Assembly (NCBI RefSeq): GCF_900103985.1
Contig: NZ_FNIE01000008.1
Span: 186,001-250,000 of the forward strand
DNA length: 64,000 bases
Direction of reading: 5' to 3'
From: Actinacidiphila guanduensis
GTDB taxonomy: Bacteria > Actinomycetota > Actinomycetes > Streptomycetales > Streptomycetaceae
Notes under the pieces: generated by a model
The model's database searches: none
What the model was told of the DNA's origin: nothing
Seen by the model: only the letters and a program-made list of their open reading frames with translations
Position numbers and translations under genes: made by a program
Shown: positions 53,702 to 62,515 of the stretch, piece after piece
Layout: the number at the start of each line of letters is the position of its first letter
Position numbering within the stretch: the first letter of the stretch is position 1

Positions 53702-54145
53702 ATGGACTTCACCCCGCCGCCGACGCTCACCTCGCTGACCACCTACCTGCTCTCGAAGACCGGCAAGGCCGCACGCGCCGCCACGGCCGCCCGGCTCGCC
53801 GACGAGGGCCTGCGGATGTCGCACATGGCGGTGCTCGCGGCCCTCGGCGACTTCGGCGCGCACGCCCAGCGCGACCTCGGCGGCCGGTTGGAGATCGACC
53901 CGAGCGACCTGGTGAAGGTGCTGGACGACCTCGCCGCCCCCGGCTGGGTGGAGCGCGTGCGGGACACCGGGGACCGGCGGCGGGTGCTGGTGAGCCTCAC
54001 CGAGGAGGGCGCGGCCGCGCTGAAACGGCTCGCGCTGGGCGCCGCCGTCGTCCAGGACGGCATCCTCGCCCCCCTCGACGCCGCCGAGCAGGCGCAGCTC
54101 CACGCGCTGCTGGCGAAGCTGTACGACGGCCTGGACCCCACGTAA
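53702..54145 (+). CDS. MarR-family transcriptional regulator
   Basis: 147 aa winged-helix dimer. The HTH/wing region is RMSHMAVLAALGDFGAHAQR, then LEIDPSDLVKVLDDLAAPGW and RVRDTGDRRRVLVSLTEEGA, all standard MarR blocks; the outer helices form the dimer interface. It probably represses itself and the divergent VOC gene and is released by a phenolic or electrophile ligand. GGGGGG sits directly before the ATG. The thiolase gene follows 37 bp later with its own ribosome-binding site. Confidence 0.92.
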   Translation: MDFTPPPTLTSLTTYLLSKTGKAARAATAARLADEGLRMSHMAVLAALGDFGAHAQRDLGGRLEIDPSDLVKVLDDLAAPGWVERVRDTGDRRRVLVSLTEEGAAALKRLALGAAVVQDGILAPLDAAEQAQLHALLAKLYDGLDPT

Positions 54146-54182
54146 ACTCGCAGTGCTAGTTTTCCCGTAGAGGAGCCGCCCG

Positions 54183-55370
54183 ATGCGCCCTGTCCACTTC
54201 GCCGCAGCCCGCCGCACCCCCATCGGACGGCTCCGCGGAGCCCTGTCCACCGTCCGGCCCGACGACCTCGCCGCCACCGTGATCCGCGGCCTGCTCGCCG
54301 ACGCCCCCGCGCTCGACCCCGCCCGGGTGGACGACGTCTACTGGGGCGCGGCCAACCAGGCCGGTGAGGACAACCGCAACGTGGCGCGGATGGCCGTCCT
54401 GCTCGCCGGGCTGCCGGACACCGTGCCCGGCGCCACCGTCAACCGGCTGTGCGCCTCCGGCATGGAGGCCGTCACCACCGCCGCCCGCGCCATCGCCGCG
54501 GGCGAGGCCGACGTCGTGCTGGCCGGCGGCTCGGAGTCGATGAGCCGCGCCCCCTTCGTGCTGGCCCGCCCCGACGAGGCGCTGCCGCGCGGCCTGGAGA
54601 CCTACGACACCCGCCTGGGCTGGCGGTTCACCAACCCGCGGATGCGCGACCTGCACGGCGTGCTTTCGATGGGCGAGACCGCCGAGGAGGTCGCCGAGCG
54701 GCACGCCGTGACCCGCGAGGACCAGGACGCCTTCGCGCTGCGCAGTCACCGCAACGCCGCCGACGCCCGCAAGAACGGCCTCTTCGACGACGAGATCCTG
54801 CCCGTGGAGCGGCCCGACGGCGACACCGTCACCCGCGACGAGGGCATCCGCGAGGACACCACCGCCGACAAGCTCGCCGCCCTGCGGCCGGTCTTCCGGG
54901 CCGGCGGCACCGTGACCGCGGGCAACTCCTCGCCGATGAACGACGGGGCCGCGGGGCTGCTGCTGGTCAGCGAGGAGGCGCTGGAGGAGTTCGGCCTGGA
55001 GTCCCTCGGGCGCTACGTGGCCGGCGCCAGCGCGGGCGTCCACCCCGACGTCATGGGCCTGGGCCCCGTGCCCGCCACCCGCCGGGCGCTGGCCCGCCTC
55101 GGCCGGGACATCGACTCGGTGCAGACCGCGGAGTTCAACGAGGCGTTCGCCGCGCAGGCGCTGGCCGCCGTCCGCCTGCTCGGCATCGACCCCGAACTCG
55201 TCAACCCCACCGGCGGCGCCATCGCCCTGGGCCACCCGCTCGGCTGCTCCGGCGCCCGCATCCTCACCACCTTGCTGCACCGCATGCGCCGCACCGGCGC
55301 CACCCGCGGCCTGGCCACCATGTGCGTCGGCGTCGGCCAGGGCTCGGCGGTGCTCGTGGACCGCGACTGA
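54183..55370 (+). CDS. Thiolase (acetyl-CoA C-acyltransferase)
   Basis: 395 aa, full length for degradative thiolases. The nucleophile Cys is in NRLCASGMEAVTT, followed by GGSESMSRAPFV; the C-terminal NEAFAAQALA, GGAIALGHPLGCSGARI (His) and MCVGVGQGSAV (second Cys) complete the active site. It cleaves 3-ketoacyl-CoA to acetyl-CoA, as in beta-oxidation or the beta-ketoadipate (PcaF) route. AGAGGAG precedes the ATG. No partner hydratase/dehydrogenase lies nearby, so the pathway is undetermined. Confidence 0.93.
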   Translation: MRPVHFAAARRTPIGRLRGALSTVRPDDLAATVIRGLLADAPALDPARVDDVYWGAANQAGEDNRNVARMAVLLAGLPDTVPGATVNRLCASGMEAVTTAARAIAAGEADVVLAGGSESMSRAPFVLARPDEALPRGLETYDTRLGWRFTNPRMRDLHGVLSMGETAEEVAERHAVTREDQDAFALRSHRNAADARKNGLFDDEILPVERPDGDTVTRDEGIREDTTADKLAALRPVFRAGGTVTAGNSSPMNDGAAGLLLVSEEALEEFGLESLGRYVAGASAGVHPDVMGLGPVPATRRALARLGRDIDSVQTAEFNEAFAAQALAAVRLLGIDPELVNPTGGAIALGHPLGCSGARILTTLLHRMRRTGATRGLATMCVGVGQGSAVLVDRD

Positions 55371-55442
55371 GCCCACGGCGGGGGAGCGCCCCCGAAGCGG
55401 CCCAAGCGGCCCGAAGCACCCTCGGGCGCCCGCGGAAGCGCA

Positions 55443-55487
55443 TTGCGTTAGTCGCACTAACAGTCTAGATTCGTTAGTGCGACAAAC
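55443..55487 (+). promoter_or_regulatory. Promoter with two TetR-type operators
   Basis: TTGCGT (55443-55448), 17 nt, TAGATT (55466-55471). GTTAGT-CGC-ACTAAC (55447-55461, perfect) overlaps the -35, and GTTAGT-GCG-ACAAAC (55473-55487, one mismatch) covers the start site; centres are 26 bp apart. This is a classic repressed promoter for the hydrolase at 55531. Confidence 0.7.
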
Positions 55488-55530
55488 GTTCATGTGCTCA
55501 TCGAGCGCCTCCCGAAAGGCGGGCCCCCGC

Positions 55531-56397
55531 ATGCCCACCATCGATGTCCTCGACTCCGCGATCCATTACCTCGACACCGGCACCGGCACGCCGATCGTGT
55601 TCCTGCACGGCAACCCGGCCTCCTCCCACCTGTGGCGCAACGTGCTGCCCGCCGTCGGGCCCGGGCGGCTGCTGGCGCCGGACCTGATCGGCATGGGCCG
55701 CTCCGGCAAGCCCGCCATCGACTACTCCTTCGCCGACCACGCCGCCTACCTGGACGCCTGGTTCGACGCGCTCGGACTGCGGGACGTGGTGCTCGTCGGC
55801 CACGACTGGGGCGGCGCCCTCGCCTTCGACCACGCGGCCCGGCACCCCGAACGGGTGCGCGGCATCGCCTTCCTCGAAGCCGTCGTACGGCCCATGGCCT
55901 CGGCCGACCTCTCACCGCAGGCCCGCGAGCGTTTCGAGCGGGTGCGCACCCCGGGTGCAGGCGAGCGCATGGTGCTGGAGGAGAACGCCTTCCTGCGCAG
56001 CGCGTTCACCGGCGGTGTCCGCACCCCCGTCGCGCCCGCCGACCTCGCCGCCTACCTGGCCCCCTACCCCACACCGCAGAGCCGTCGGCCGCTGCTCGCC
56101 TGGGCCCGGCAGATGCCGATCGACGGCGAGCCGGCCGAACTGGTCGCCCGTATCGAGCACTTCGACGCCTGGCTCGCCCGGAGCACCGACGTGCCCAAGC
56201 TGCTGCTGACCTTCCACGGTGCCCCCAGCCTGCTCATCGGTGACGAGGCGGCCGCCTGGTGCGCACGGAACATCGCGGCGCTGGAGACCGCCGACTGCGG
56301 CGAGGCCGGCCACCATGCCCCCGAGGACCGGCCCGCGGAGATCGCTGCCGCCCTGTCGTCCTGGCTGGACCGCACCGGCCTGCGCGCAGCGGCCTGA
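55531..56397 (+). CDS. Haloalkane-dehalogenase-like alpha/beta hydrolase
   Basis: 288 aa. The oxyanion segment HGNPASSHLWRNVLP, the Asp nucleophile in VGHDWGGALAFDHAARHPER (Asp rather than Ser marks dehalogenases) and the catalytic His in CGEAGHHAPEDRP match DhaA/LinB enzymes, which hydrolyse carbon-halogen bonds to alcohols. The halide-stabilising Asn of HGNP is present. The ATG at 55531 follows GAAAGGCGG; an upstream ATG at 55477 lies inside the operator. The substrate is not predictable; epoxide hydrolase activity is an alternative. Confidence 0.87.
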   Translation: MPTIDVLDSAIHYLDTGTGTPIVFLHGNPASSHLWRNVLPAVGPGRLLAPDLIGMGRSGKPAIDYSFADHAAYLDAWFDALGLRDVVLVGHDWGGALAFDHAARHPERVRGIAFLEAVVRPMASADLSPQARERFERVRTPGAGERMVLEENAFLRSAFTGGVRTPVAPADLAAYLAPYPTPQSRRPLLAWARQMPIDGEPAELVARIEHFDAWLARSTDVPKLLLTFHGAPSLLIGDEAAAWCARNIAALETADCGEAGHHAPEDRPAEIAAALSSWLDRTGLRAAA

Positions 56398-56483
56398 AAG
56401 ACCGGACGAATCCGGGTGATTCACCCGCTGTGCGCAGAAGTAGGGGTTGGCGGGACCCGGGTGGGGTCTGGGAGGATCAGAGC

Positions 56484-57353
56484 GTGCAGACACCCACGGC
56501 CACCGCTCCGCAACTCCTTGCCATCAGCGACCTGCACGTCGGGTACGAGGCGAACCGGGCGCTGGTGGAGGAGATGCGGCCGGGCAGCGACGAGGACTGG
56601 CTGATCGTCGCCGGGGACGTCGGCGAGATCTTCGACGACATCCTGTGGGCGCTGCGCACCCTCAAGCAGCACTTCTCCACCGTGCTGTGGCTGCCGGGCA
56701 ACCACGAGCTGTGGACCCACCCCCGCGACCCGGTCACCCTGCGCGGCGAGGCCCGCTACCGCCGGCTGGTCGAGGAGATCCGCGCGCTCGGCGTGGTCAC
56801 CCCCGAGGACCCGTACCCGATCTGGGAGAGCCCCGAGGGGCCCGTCGCGGTCTGCCCGCTCTTCCTGCTCTACGACTACACCTGGCGCGACGGCACCCCC
56901 GGGGCCACCACCAAGGAGGAGGCGCTGGCACAGTCGAGCGACCTCGGGGTGATCTGCTCCGACGAGGTGCTGCTCCACCCCGACCCGCTGCCCGGCCGTG
57001 ACGACTGGTGCCGGGCCCGCGTCGCCGAGACCGCGAGCCGGCTGGAGGCGCTGGACACCGGCCTGCCCACCGTGCTCGCCAACCACTGGCCGCTGCACCG
57101 CGACCCCACCGCCGTCCTGCGGCACCCCTCCTTCGCCCTGTGGTGCGGCACCGAGCTGACCGAGGACTGGCACACCCGCTTCCACGCCACCGAGGTCGTC
57201 TACGGCCACCTGCACATCCCGCGGGTCATCTGGCGCGACAGCGTCCGCTTCACCGAGGTCTCGCTCGGCTACCCCCGCGAGTGGGGCGCCCGTCCCTCGG
57301 GTGCGCCCGGGCTGCGCCGCATCCTGCCCGGCCGGCAGGGGGTCCGCCGGTGA
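56484..57353 (+). CDS. Metallophosphoesterase
   Basis: 289 aa calcineurin-like phosphoesterase. Metal ligands are visible in order: AISDLHVGYE (DxH), IVAGDVGEIFDD (GD), WLPGNHELW (GNHE), VLANHWPLHRD (H) and VVYGHLHIPRV (GHLH). It hydrolyses phosphomono- or diesters. The GTG at 56484 follows GGGAGG by 8 nt. Its stop overlaps the start of the phosphopantetheinyl transferase (GTGA), a coupling that hints at acting on the same pathway, perhaps on 3',5'-ADP or on phosphopantetheine groups; this is inference. Confidence 0.9.
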   Translation: MQTPTATAPQLLAISDLHVGYEANRALVEEMRPGSDEDWLIVAGDVGEIFDDILWALRTLKQHFSTVLWLPGNHELWTHPRDPVTLRGEARYRRLVEEIRALGVVTPEDPYPIWESPEGPVAVCPLFLLYDYTWRDGTPGATTKEEALAQSSDLGVICSDEVLLHPDPLPGRDDWCRARVAETASRLEALDTGLPTVLANHWPLHRDPTAVLRHPSFALWCGTELTEDWHTRFHATEVVYGHLHIPRVIWRDSVRFTEVSLGYPREWGARPSGAPGLRRILPGRQGVRR

Positions 57354-58036
57354 TCGAGCATCTGCTGCCGCCGGCCGTGCGCACCCGCGCCGCCTACGGG
57401 GACGAACTCGACCACGCGCCTCTCTACCCGGAGGAGGAGCCCGCCGTCGCCCGCGCGGTGCCCAAACGCCGCGCCGAGCACGCCGCCGGGCGCGCCTGCG
57501 CCCGCGAGGCCCTGGCCGCCCTCGGCGAGAAGCCCGTGGCCATACCGCGTGACAACGCCGACCGCGGGGCGCCGGTGTGGCCCAAGGGCGTCATCGGCAG
57601 CATCACCCATTGTGACGGCTACCGGGCCGCGGCTGTGGCCCGCAGCGCGCAGATCCTGGCCCTCGGCATCGACGCCGAGCCCGACGGGCCGCTGCCCGAA
57701 GGCGTGCTGGGCGCCATCCACTCCACCGACCGCGAGCGCGCCGCCCTGGCCGAACTCACCGCCGCCGAGCCCGCGATCCACTGGGACCGGCTGCTGTTCA
57801 GCGCCAAGGAGAGCGTCTACAAGGCGTGGCACCCCCACCACCACCGCATGCTCGGCTTCGAGGAGTGCGAACTCCTCTTCGACGGGCCCGCCTCCGCGAA
57901 CGGCGGCAGCTACACCGCGCGGGTGCTCCTCCCCGGACCCCTGCTCAGCGGCGGCGCCGGTCCCGAGGTGTTCACCGGCCGCTGGATCGCCCGCGGCGGC
58001 CTGGTCGCCACCGCCATCGCCGTCCCCGCCGAATGA
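57350..58036 (+). CDS. 4'-phosphopantetheinyl transferase (Sfp/EntD type)
   Basis: 228 aa. It moves phosphopantetheine from CoA to the Ser of carrier proteins of fatty-acid, polyketide or peptide synthases. Motifs: VIGSITHCDGYRAAAV (P1/P2), LALGIDAEPDG (Mg2+ site) and LLFSAKESVYKAWHP (P3, catalytic Glu/Lys). The acidic N-terminal segment LYPEEEPAVARAVPKRRAEH is typical of the PptT/EntD group. Its GTG overlaps the metallophosphoesterase stop. No synthase is adjacent, so it serves carriers elsewhere. Confidence 0.95.
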   Translation: MIEHLLPPAVRTRAAYGDELDHAPLYPEEEPAVARAVPKRRAEHAAGRACAREALAALGEKPVAIPRDNADRGAPVWPKGVIGSITHCDGYRAAAVARSAQILALGIDAEPDGPLPEGVLGAIHSTDRERAALAELTAAEPAIHWDRLLFSAKESVYKAWHPHHHRMLGFEECELLFDGPASANGGSYTARVLLPGPLLSGGAGPEVFTGRWIARGGLVATAIAVPAE

Positions 58037-58143
58037 CGCGGTGACCGCCCGGCCCGCCGGACAGCAGCGGTGGCCGCAGACGCCCTCCCCGCGACTTCCT
58101 CCCGACTGCCCTTGCGCGCCGCCCCGTTCGGCCGCGGCCCCGT

Positions 58144-59193
58144 TCACGCGGACTGGCGCCGCACCAGCGTCGTCCGGAAGATCACCGAACGCGTCGGCTG
58201 ATCCGGGTCGTTGAGCGACAGCAGCAGCAACTCGGCCATCTCCGCGGCCATGTCCTCGATCGGCTGGCGCACCGTCGTCAGCAGCGGGCGCGCCGCCAGC
58301 GCGGCACTGCTGTCGTCGAAGCCGACCACCGCCACGTCCTCCGGCACCCTGCGGCCCGCCTCCCGCAGCACATGCAGGGCGCCCTGCGCCATCAGGTCGT
58401 TCGCCGCGAACACCGCGTCGCATCCCGGCTCGGCGGCCAGCAGCTCCCGCATCGCCTTCTCGCCGCCCACCTGGGTGAAGTCGCCCGCCACGCACGGCAC
58501 ATCGCGCTGCCCGTGCCCGGCCATCGCCTCCCGGAAGCCGCGCAGCCGATCGCGGCCGGCCGGCGAGTCCTGCGGCCCGGCGATCGTGGCGACCCGGGTG
58601 CGGCCCAGGGCCACCAGATGGTCGGCGGCCTGGCGGGCCCCGGCCTGCTGGGAGATGTCCACGAAGCTCACCGGGACCTCGGCGGCCGCCGGCCGGCCGA
58701 AGAGCACCGCCGGCACCTGCGCCCGGCCCAGCAGCTCGGGCAGCGGGTCGTCCGGCGTGATCGAGACCACCGCCACACCGTCGATGTGCTCCTGGCGCAG
58801 GCTGCCCGCCAGCTCCTCGCGGGCCCGCTGCGAGTCGGCGAGCATCAGTACCGGGTGCACCCCGCGCGGCCGCAGCACCGTGAGCAGCCCGCCCAGTATC
58901 CGGCCGAAGAACGGGTCGCCGAACACCCGCCCCAGGAACGGGTCGTCCTCCGGGCGGTCCGGCACCGAGAAGACCAGGGCGACCGCGTCGGTGCGGCGGG
59001 TCACCAGGGTGCGGGCGGCCCGGTTGGGCACGTAGCCCGTCACCGCCACGGCCTCCTGCACGACCTTCTGGATCTCCGGGTCCACGTTGCGCGTGCCGTT
59101 GACCACCCGGGAGACCGTCGCCCGCGACACCCCGGCCTGGCGCGCGACGTCCTCCAGCGTCGGCATGCGCGGGCGGCGGGGGATCTGGCTCAT
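58144..59193 (-). CDS. LacI-family transcriptional repressor
   Basis: 349 aa. The HTH and hinge read PTLEDVARQAGVSRATVSRV and GYVPNRAARTLVTRRT, then a sugar-binding core (VALVFSVPDRPEDD, GVAVVSITPDDPLPE, DAVFAANDLMAQGALHVLRE, VAVVGFDDSSAAL). An inducing saccharide would release it from DNA. The ATG at 59193 is taken; TATAAA lies at about -13, so the mRNA may be nearly leaderless. A GGAGAGCGCTCTCC palindrome sits 21-34 bp upstream, and the same 14 bp precede the adjacent glucanase gene, making both likely targets. Confidence 0.93.
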   Translation of the reverse strand: MSQIPRRPRMPTLEDVARQAGVSRATVSRVVNGTRNVDPEIQKVVQEAVAVTGYVPNRAARTLVTRRTDAVALVFSVPDRPEDDPFLGRVFGDPFFGRILGGLLTVLRPRGVHPVLMLADSQRAREELAGSLRQEHIDGVAVVSITPDDPLPELLGRAQVPAVLFGRPAAAEVPVSFVDISQQAGARQAADHLVALGRTRVATIAGPQDSPAGRDRLRGFREAMAGHGQRDVPCVAGDFTQVGGEKAMRELLAAEPGCDAVFAANDLMAQGALHVLREAGRRVPEDVAVVGFDDSSAALAARPLLTTVRQPIEDMAAEMAELLLLSLNDPDQPTRSVIFRTTLVRRQSA

Positions 59194-59213
59194 ACCTGTC
59201 TTTATACCATGCA

Positions 59214-59227
59214 GGAGAGCGCTCTCC
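59214..59227. promoter_or_regulatory. LacI-type operator GGAGAGCGCTCTCC (autoregulatory)
   Basis: Perfect 14-bp palindrome with central CG, 21-34 bp upstream of the LacI gene start. Identical to the site at 62516-62529. Confidence 0.75.
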
Positions 59228-59448
59228 GGGCGTCTCGCACCTGCCTCGCCGATCCCCGCCGGCCCCCCTTTCCAGCCGCCTTTCCCATGTCCCCCCGGCG
59301 CCCGCCCGGCCTGGCGAAGGCGCAGCCGGGGCGCGGTGCGGCGGCCCCCCACAGGCCACCGCGCCCCGCCCCGGCCCCCTCACCCGCACCGGGGCGGGCA
59401 CCCTCCACCCGATCGCGGGATGGGGGGCGCCCGCCCGGTCGCCCGCCG

Positions 59449-62400
59449 TCAGCCGTAGACGCCGAACTCGTAGAGCGAGTAGCCGTACGCCGTCCCCCGC
59501 TGGGTCATGTTCACGCGTACGTAGCGGCCCGAGCCGGAGACGTCCAGCGTCTCCACCCCGCCCGCGCCCGAACTCGTGGCGTACACCGTCGTCCACGAGG
59601 AGCCGTCGGTGGAGACCTGCACCTGGTACGCCTTGCCGTAGGCGGCCTCCCACCCGAGCTGGACGTGCCGGATCGCGGTCACCTGGCCGAGGTCCACCTG
59701 GAGCCACTGCGGGTCGCTCCACTCGCTGGCCCACCGCGTGTCCCACTTGCCGTCGGTGGCGTTGCCCGCCGGGAAGGGGGCGCCGTCGCCGGTGGCCTGG
59801 TAGGTGGAGGCGGTGGTGGGCCGGCCCTGCGCGAGGTCCGGGCCGCCGACGGTGGGCGCCACCACGCGGAAGGACCGGGTCTCGATGCCGACGTTGCCGT
59901 GCCCGTCGTAGGCGTAGACGTAGACCTTCCACACTCCGAGCGTGGCGGGCGCGGTGACGGTGAAGGCGCCGTCGCCGGTCTGCGTGAAGGCGACCTGGTG
60001 CAGCCCGGTGCCGCCGTCCACGTACTTCGAGGAGTACATCAGCTGGTAGCGCACGAAGTCGCCGTCGGGGTCGGTGGCCGGCGCGGTGACGGTGAACTGC
60101 CCGCCGGCCGGCACTGTGCTGGTGTTGCTCAGCGTCATCGAGCCGATCACCGGCGGGGTGTCCGCCTGCGGCGAGCCGCCATAGTCCTTGGCGACCGCGT
60201 AGTACGACAGCCGCTTCCAGCCCTCGGGCAGCACGTTGAACCACACGCCGCCGAAGTCGTTCTCCTGGCCGTAGTTGAAGAGGGTGGCGCCCAGCGCGAC
60301 GCCGGTGTGCCCGGAGACGCAGTTCCACGCCGACAGGTAGCCGTCGCGCTTCTGGGTGTCGGTCGGCTCGGTGGGCACGCCGTTCGCGTCGTTCGGCACC
60401 TCCCACTCGCCCGCCTCGCCGGACTCGGTGACGATGTAGGGCTTGGTGTAGCCGCCGTTGACCCAGTCCTGCTTCACGCTGCACACCGCGCCGTAGGAGT
60501 TGACCGCGTACAGGTCCAGGTCGGGGGTGTACTGCTTGTAGTACGGCCAGGCGCCCGTCCACGCGTCCGTCGAGGTCACCGGGTGGTTGGGGTCGATGGC
60601 GTGGATCGCCTGCACCACCTGCTCGACGTACTTCGCGTAGGCGATCCGCTCCTGCTCGACCTGGTCGCCGCTGAAGTGGTCCTGCGTGGTGAGGATGACC
60701 TCGTTGCCGACGTCCCACATCAGCACGCCGGGGTTGTCCTTGTACGCGGTCACCCACTGCTTGATCGCGTTGAGGGTGTCGTTCTTGTACGCGGTGTCGT
60801 TGACGTAGTCCGCGCCCTGGTTCAGCCAGAAGCCGTTGATGACCTTGAGCCCGTAGGCGGCCGCGGAGTCCAGCAGCGGCTTGCTCGTGGCGTCGGTGCC
60901 CCAGGTGCGCAGGGTGTTGACGCCCATGGCCTTCAGGTCGCGCATATGGGCGTCGGCCGTCGAGGTCGCCGGGCCCCAGGTCATGCCCTTGACCTGCCAG
61001 GGCTTGCCGTCCACCGTGAGCTGCCAGTTGCCCTGGCTCCCGGTCACGTGCACGCTGCTGCCGCCGGAGGGCACCGGCGGGTCGGTCAGCGGCGGCGGCG
61101 CGCTGCCGGTGGTCTGCGAGACGGTGACGCTGTCGATGCTCAGCACGCCGCCGGAGGAGGTGTCGTCGGCCGGCGAGGTGCAGCCGCACACCGCGTTGGG
61201 GTACGAACCGCCGATCCGCAGGCTGAAGTCGACGTAGACGCCGTGGTCGAAGGCCGCCTGCCAGGTGGCGGTGCCGACCTGCGACTCGTTGACCTGCCAG
61301 ATCTGGTGGCCGTCGAGGTAGAAGCGGATCTGCTCGTCGGAGGTGGTGCGGTCGATGACCTCGGAGTAGGTGTGGTAGCCGCTCTGGCAGCCGGTGCAGG
61401 AGGCCAGGCCGCTGGTCAGGCCGTCGTACTCGGCGCAGTTGCCGCCCGGGGCGGTGCCGCAGTGCAGGGTCGCGGACAGCTGGCCGCGGCCGTTCACGTC
61501 CTCCATGATGTCGCTCTCGCCCACCGCGGGCCACGCCGAGGGGTTGCCGCGGTAGCCGGCGCCCATCGCGCGGAAGGACGGCCAGTAGCCCAGCGCCTTC
61601 GCCGGGTCGGGCTGCTTGAGCACCGCCGAGATCTGCAGCCGGCCGCCGGCCGGGGCGGCGAAGTCGCTGCGCTTGGTCTCCACCCGGCCCGAGGTCCAAC
61701 TGCCGCCGGACTTCAGGGCGGTGAGGTCCAGGTGCCCGCTGCCGTCGAGCGAGACGTTGGCCGGCGAGTTCGTCGCGGTCTCCACCTCGCCGGTGCCCCA
61801 CTGGGCGGCGCCGCCCGGATAGGCGGTGCCGGTGTCGATGGTCCAGTCGGCCGGGGCGGGCGGGCTGCCGGCCGAGCCGTCGAAGCCGTCGCTCCACAGC
61901 GTGGTCCAGTCGCCGGGCGGGGGAGTGCCGCCTCCGCCGGTGCCGCCGCCCGTCGTGCCGCCGGAGCCGCCCGCGGTGCCGTAGACCTGGAACTCCCAGA
62001 GGGAGTAGCCGTATCCGTTCTGGCGCATGGTGCCGTACATCCGCACGTAGCGGCCCGAGCCGCTGACCGCCAGGGTCTGGGTGCCGCCGGAGCCGGTGGT
62101 GGTGGAGTAGACGCTGGTCCAGTGCGAGGCGTCGTCGGAGACCTGGATCTGGTACGCGGTCGCGTAGTTCTCCCAAGCGAGCACCACCTTGTCGAGGGTG
62201 GCGCTCGCCCCGAGGTCGACCTGGAGCCACTGCGGGTCGCTCCACGAACTTGCCCAGCGGGTCGCGGTGTTGCCGTCCACGGCGTTCGCGGCCGCGTAGC
62301 CGTCGCCCTCGGTGCTGGAGGAGGTGGCGGGCCTGCCCTGGGAGAGCAGGGCGTCGGCCGCGTGCGCCTGCGGGGCGGGTACGGCCAGGGCGTACAGGGC

Positions 62401-62469
62401 CAGCCCGGCGGCGAGCAGGGCGAGCAGGAGGGTGCGCAGGGGGTGGGTGGGGGAGGGTGACGCTCGCAT
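59449..62469 (-). CDS. Secreted two-catalytic-domain glucanase: F5/8C - GH16 - GH2/GH5-like barrel - Ig-like - F5/8C
   Basis: 1006 aa. A Sec signal (RTLLLALLAAGLALYALAVP) is followed by an F5/8C domain (about 40-175; TATRWASSWSDPQWLQVDLG), a Gly/Thr linker, a GH16 domain (about 180-455) with catalytic WPAVGESDIMEDVNG (near 318) typical of laminarinases, then a TIM-barrel domain (about 473-765; QLTVDGKPWQVKGMTWGPAT, acid/base Glu in WDVGNEVILT near 589, nucleophile Glu in VTESGEAGEWEV near 683), an Ig-like domain and a second F5/8C copy closely resembling the first. Probably degrades beta-1,3-glucan with two complementary activities. GGAG lies 8 nt before the ATG at 62469. LacI operator upstream. 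Confidence 0.88.
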   Translation of the reverse strand: MRASPSPTHPLRTLLLALLAAGLALYALAVPAPQAHAADALLSQGRPATSSSTEGDGYAAANAVDGNTATRWASSWSDPQWLQVDLGASATLDKVVLAWENYATAYQIQVSDDASHWTSVYSTTTGSGGTQTLAVSGSGRYVRMYGTMRQNGYGYSLWEFQVYGTAGGSGGTTGGGTGGGGTPPPGDWTTLWSDGFDGSAGSPPAPADWTIDTGTAYPGGAAQWGTGEVETATNSPANVSLDGSGHLDLTALKSGGSWTSGRVETKRSDFAAPAGGRLQISAVLKQPDPAKALGYWPSFRAMGAGYRGNPSAWPAVGESDIMEDVNGRGQLSATLHCGTAPGGNCAEYDGLTSGLASCTGCQSGYHTYSEVIDRTTSDEQIRFYLDGHQIWQVNESQVGTATWQAAFDHGVYVDFSLRIGGSYPNAVCGCTSPADDTSSGGVLSIDSVTVSQTTGSAPPPLTDPPVPSGGSSVHVTGSQGNWQLTVDGKPWQVKGMTWGPATSTADAHMRDLKAMGVNTLRTWGTDATSKPLLDSAAAYGLKVINGFWLNQGADYVNDTAYKNDTLNAIKQWVTAYKDNPGVLMWDVGNEVILTTQDHFSGDQVEQERIAYAKYVEQVVQAIHAIDPNHPVTSTDAWTGAWPYYKQYTPDLDLYAVNSYGAVCSVKQDWVNGGYTKPYIVTESGEAGEWEVPNDANGVPTEPTDTQKRDGYLSAWNCVSGHTGVALGATLFNYGQENDFGGVWFNVLPEGWKRLSYYAVAKDYGGSPQADTPPVIGSMTLSNTSTVPAGGQFTVTAPATDPDGDFVRYQLMYSSKYVDGGTGLHQVAFTQTGDGAFTVTAPATLGVWKVYVYAYDGHGNVGIETRSFRVVAPTVGGPDLAQGRPTTASTYQATGDGAPFPAGNATDGKWDTRWASEWSDPQWLQVDLGQVTAIRHVQLGWEAAYGKAYQVQVSTDGSSWTTVYATSSGAGGVETLDVSGSGRYVRVNMTQRGTAYGYSLYEFGVYG

Positions 62470-62515
62470 CAGGGTGCTCCGGAGGGTGGGGGGCGCGCGA
62501 GAGCGGCCCCGCTTC

